This document shows, piece after piece, positions 7,351 through 8,324 of a stretch of 8,324 bases of DNA (position 1 is its first letter; the number at the start of each line of letters is the position of its first letter). The stretch is from VRUE01 sp040904405. GTDB lineage: Bacteria > Actinomycetota > Thermoleophilia > Solirubrobacterales > 70-9. The position numbers were made by a program, and so were the translations under genes. The stretch is taken from NCBI GenBank assembly GCA_040904405.1, contig JBBDTK010000055.1, positions 1 through 8,324 of the forward strand, read 5' to 3'. The notes below the pieces were generated by a model that saw only the letters and a list, made by a program, of their open reading frames with translations, made no database searches and was not told the DNA's origin.

Positions 7351-8096
7351 TGGGACAGAAGATCCACCCGGGCGGCTTCCGCGTCGGCTACATCCACGAC
7401 TGGAAGTCGAACTGGTTCGACGAGAAAGGCTTCGCCGACGTGCTCGACGAGGATCTCTCGATCCGCGCCCACATCGAGGGGAAACTGGCCCACGCCGGCC
7501 TCTCCGACATCACGATCGAGCGTCGCGGCGAGGTCGCGGTGGACATCCACACCGCCCGTCCCGGAATCGTGATCGGCAAGTCGGGCAGCGAAGTGGACGC
7601 GCTGCGCAAGGAGCTGCACAAGTTGACCGGCAAGCCGGTCAAGGTCAACATCCGCGAGGTCAAGCGCCCCGAGCTCGACGCCAAACTGGTCGCCCAGTCG
7701 ATCGCCGAGCAGCTGCAGAACAGGGTCGCCTTCCGGCGGGCGATGAAACGCGCCCTGACCTCGGCGATGCGCTCGGGCGCCAAGGGCGTGAAGCTGCAGG
7801 TCTCCGGCCGCCTCGGCGGCTCGGAGATGGCGCGGACCGAAAGCTATTCCGACGGCCGGGTGCCGCTGCACACGCTGCGCGCCAACATCGACTACGGCTT
7901 CTACGAGGCGCGCACGACCGCCGGCCGGATCGGCGTCAAATGCTGGATCAACAAGGGTGAAGTGATGCCCGAGGGCTTCCGCTCCGACCAGGTGCCGGCC
8001 GACGGCGAGCCGCAGGGCGCTCAGCGCAGCCGTCCCGGCGGCCGCGATCGCGGCGGCGACCGGGGCCGCGGCGGCCGCGGAGGAGGAGGTCGCTGA
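7350..8096 (+). CDS. rpsC: 30S ribosomal protein S3 with an RGG-type C-terminal tail
   Basis: This 248-residue protein of the 30S head is part of the mRNA entry channel and helicase. Seen: MGQKIHPGGFRVGYIHDWKSNWF (1-23), the KH domain TARPGIVIGKSGSEVDALRKEL with its GxxG loop GKSG (76-79), and the C-terminal domain SGRLGGSEMARTESYSDGRVPLHTLRANIDYGF ... GRIGVKCWINKGEVMP. The last roughly 25 residues are a Gly/Arg/Asp-rich RGG-like tail (PGGRDRGGDRGRGGRGGGGR). C-terminal tails vary in length in this family. The start overlaps the rplV stop by one base, and the SD GAGGA (7339-7343) is 6 nt upstream. Its own TGA overlaps the rplP ATG. Confidence 0.97.
   Translation: MGQKIHPGGFRVGYIHDWKSNWFDEKGFADVLDEDLSIRAHIEGKLAHAGLSDITIERRGEVAVDIHTARPGIVIGKSGSEVDALRKELHKLTGKPVKVNIREVKRPELDAKLVAQSIAEQLQNRVAFRRAMKRALTSAMRSGAKGVKLQVSGRLGGSEMARTESYSDGRVPLHTLRANIDYGFYEARTTAGRIGVKCWINKGEVMPEGFRSDQVPADGEPQGAQRSRPGGRDRGGDRGRGGRGGGGR
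8081..8090 (+). promoter_or_regulatory. Strong SD of rplP within the S3 tail codons
   Basis: AGGAGGAGGT lies 5 nt before the ATG at 8096 and is read at the same time as the last Gly/Arg codons of S3. It is the strongest SD in the window and shows how the Gly-rich tail also serves initiation of the next gene. Confidence 0.75.
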
Positions 8097-8324
8097 TGCT
8101 GATGCCGAAGCGGGTCAAGCACCGCAAACAGATGCGCGGCCGGATGCGCGGCAACACCAAGGGCGGCAGCGAGGTCGCCTTCGGCGAGTACGGGCTGAAG
8201 GCGCTCGACCGCGGCTGGATCACCAACCGCCAGATCGAGGCCGCGCGTATTGCGATGACGCGCAAAATCAAGCGCGGCGGAAAGGTCTGGATCAACATCT
8301 TCCCCGACAAGCCGGTGACCCAGA
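8096..8324 (+). CDS. rplP: 50S ribosomal protein L16 (5' part, cut by window edge)
   Basis: The first 76 codons of L16 are present; the family is about 135-145 residues. L16 binds 23S rRNA near the A-site tRNA elbow and is needed for late 50S assembly. The conserved start MLMPKRVKHRKQMRGRM, then TKGGSEVAFGEYGLKAL, WITNRQIEAARIAMTR and GGKVWINIFPDKPVT are diagnostic. The ATG at 8096 overlaps the rpsC stop by one base and has a strong SD 5 nt upstream. The second ATG at 8102 is less likely, because MLMPKR is the usual N-terminus. It is truncated only by the window end; rpmC and rpsQ would be expected downstream. Confidence 0.97.
   Translation, partial: MLMPKRVKHRKQMRGRMRGNTKGGSEVAFGEYGLKALDRGWITNRQIEAARIAMTRKIKRGGKVWINIFPDKPVTQ

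Overview
The window is a very GC-rich (roughly 70%) stretch of a bacterial translation locus, with every supported gene on the + strand. Gene order is fusA (EF-G), tuf (EF-Tu), rpsJ (S10), rplC (L3), rplD (L4), rplW (L23), rplB (L2), rpsS (S19), rplV (L22), rpsC (S3) and the first 76 codons of rplP (L16), which runs off the right edge. This is the classic junction of the str operon (its fusA-tuf part) with the S10 operon. The base composition, strong G/C preference at third codon positions and protein styles fit an actinobacterium. A deep-branching class such as Thermoleophilia is my best guess, but that is inference from sequence style and not a search.

Layout: positions 1-255 hold no recognisable gene. 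They carry a candidate extended -10 promoter (103-111) followed by two tandem terminator-like hairpins, each with a T5 run, ahead of fusA (256-2367). The C-terminus of S7 (rpsG), the usual neighbour, is not visible here. A 73-nt spacer with a good Shine-Dalgarno (SD) sequence leads to tuf (2441-3625). A 161-nt spacer packed with four stable hairpins and no coding potential separates tuf from rpsJ, and is the obvious place for S10-operon control. From rpsJ to rplP the genes are packed tightly: spacers are 2 to 11 nt or the genes overlap by 1 to 8 nt, and SD sequences are embedded in the preceding gene. This implies one polycistronic mRNA with translational coupling.

The products work together. 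EF-Tu delivers aminoacyl-tRNA, EF-G drives translocation, and the r-proteins build the peptidyl-transferase and exit-tunnel side of the 50S subunit (L2, L3, L4, L22, L23, L16) and the head of the 30S subunit (S3, S10, S19).

Most of the window is ordinary, highly conserved housekeeping sequence, and I see no sign of a new defence system or mobile system. The points worth a second look are the possible attenuator in front of fusA, the structured tuf-rpsJ leader, a roughly 70-residue Lys/Ala/Pro-rich N-terminal extension on L22 with unusual AAA codon use, an RGG-type tail on S3 whose codons double as the rplP SD sequence, and a 10-N assembly gap in rplW that alignment logic suggests is not a real gap.
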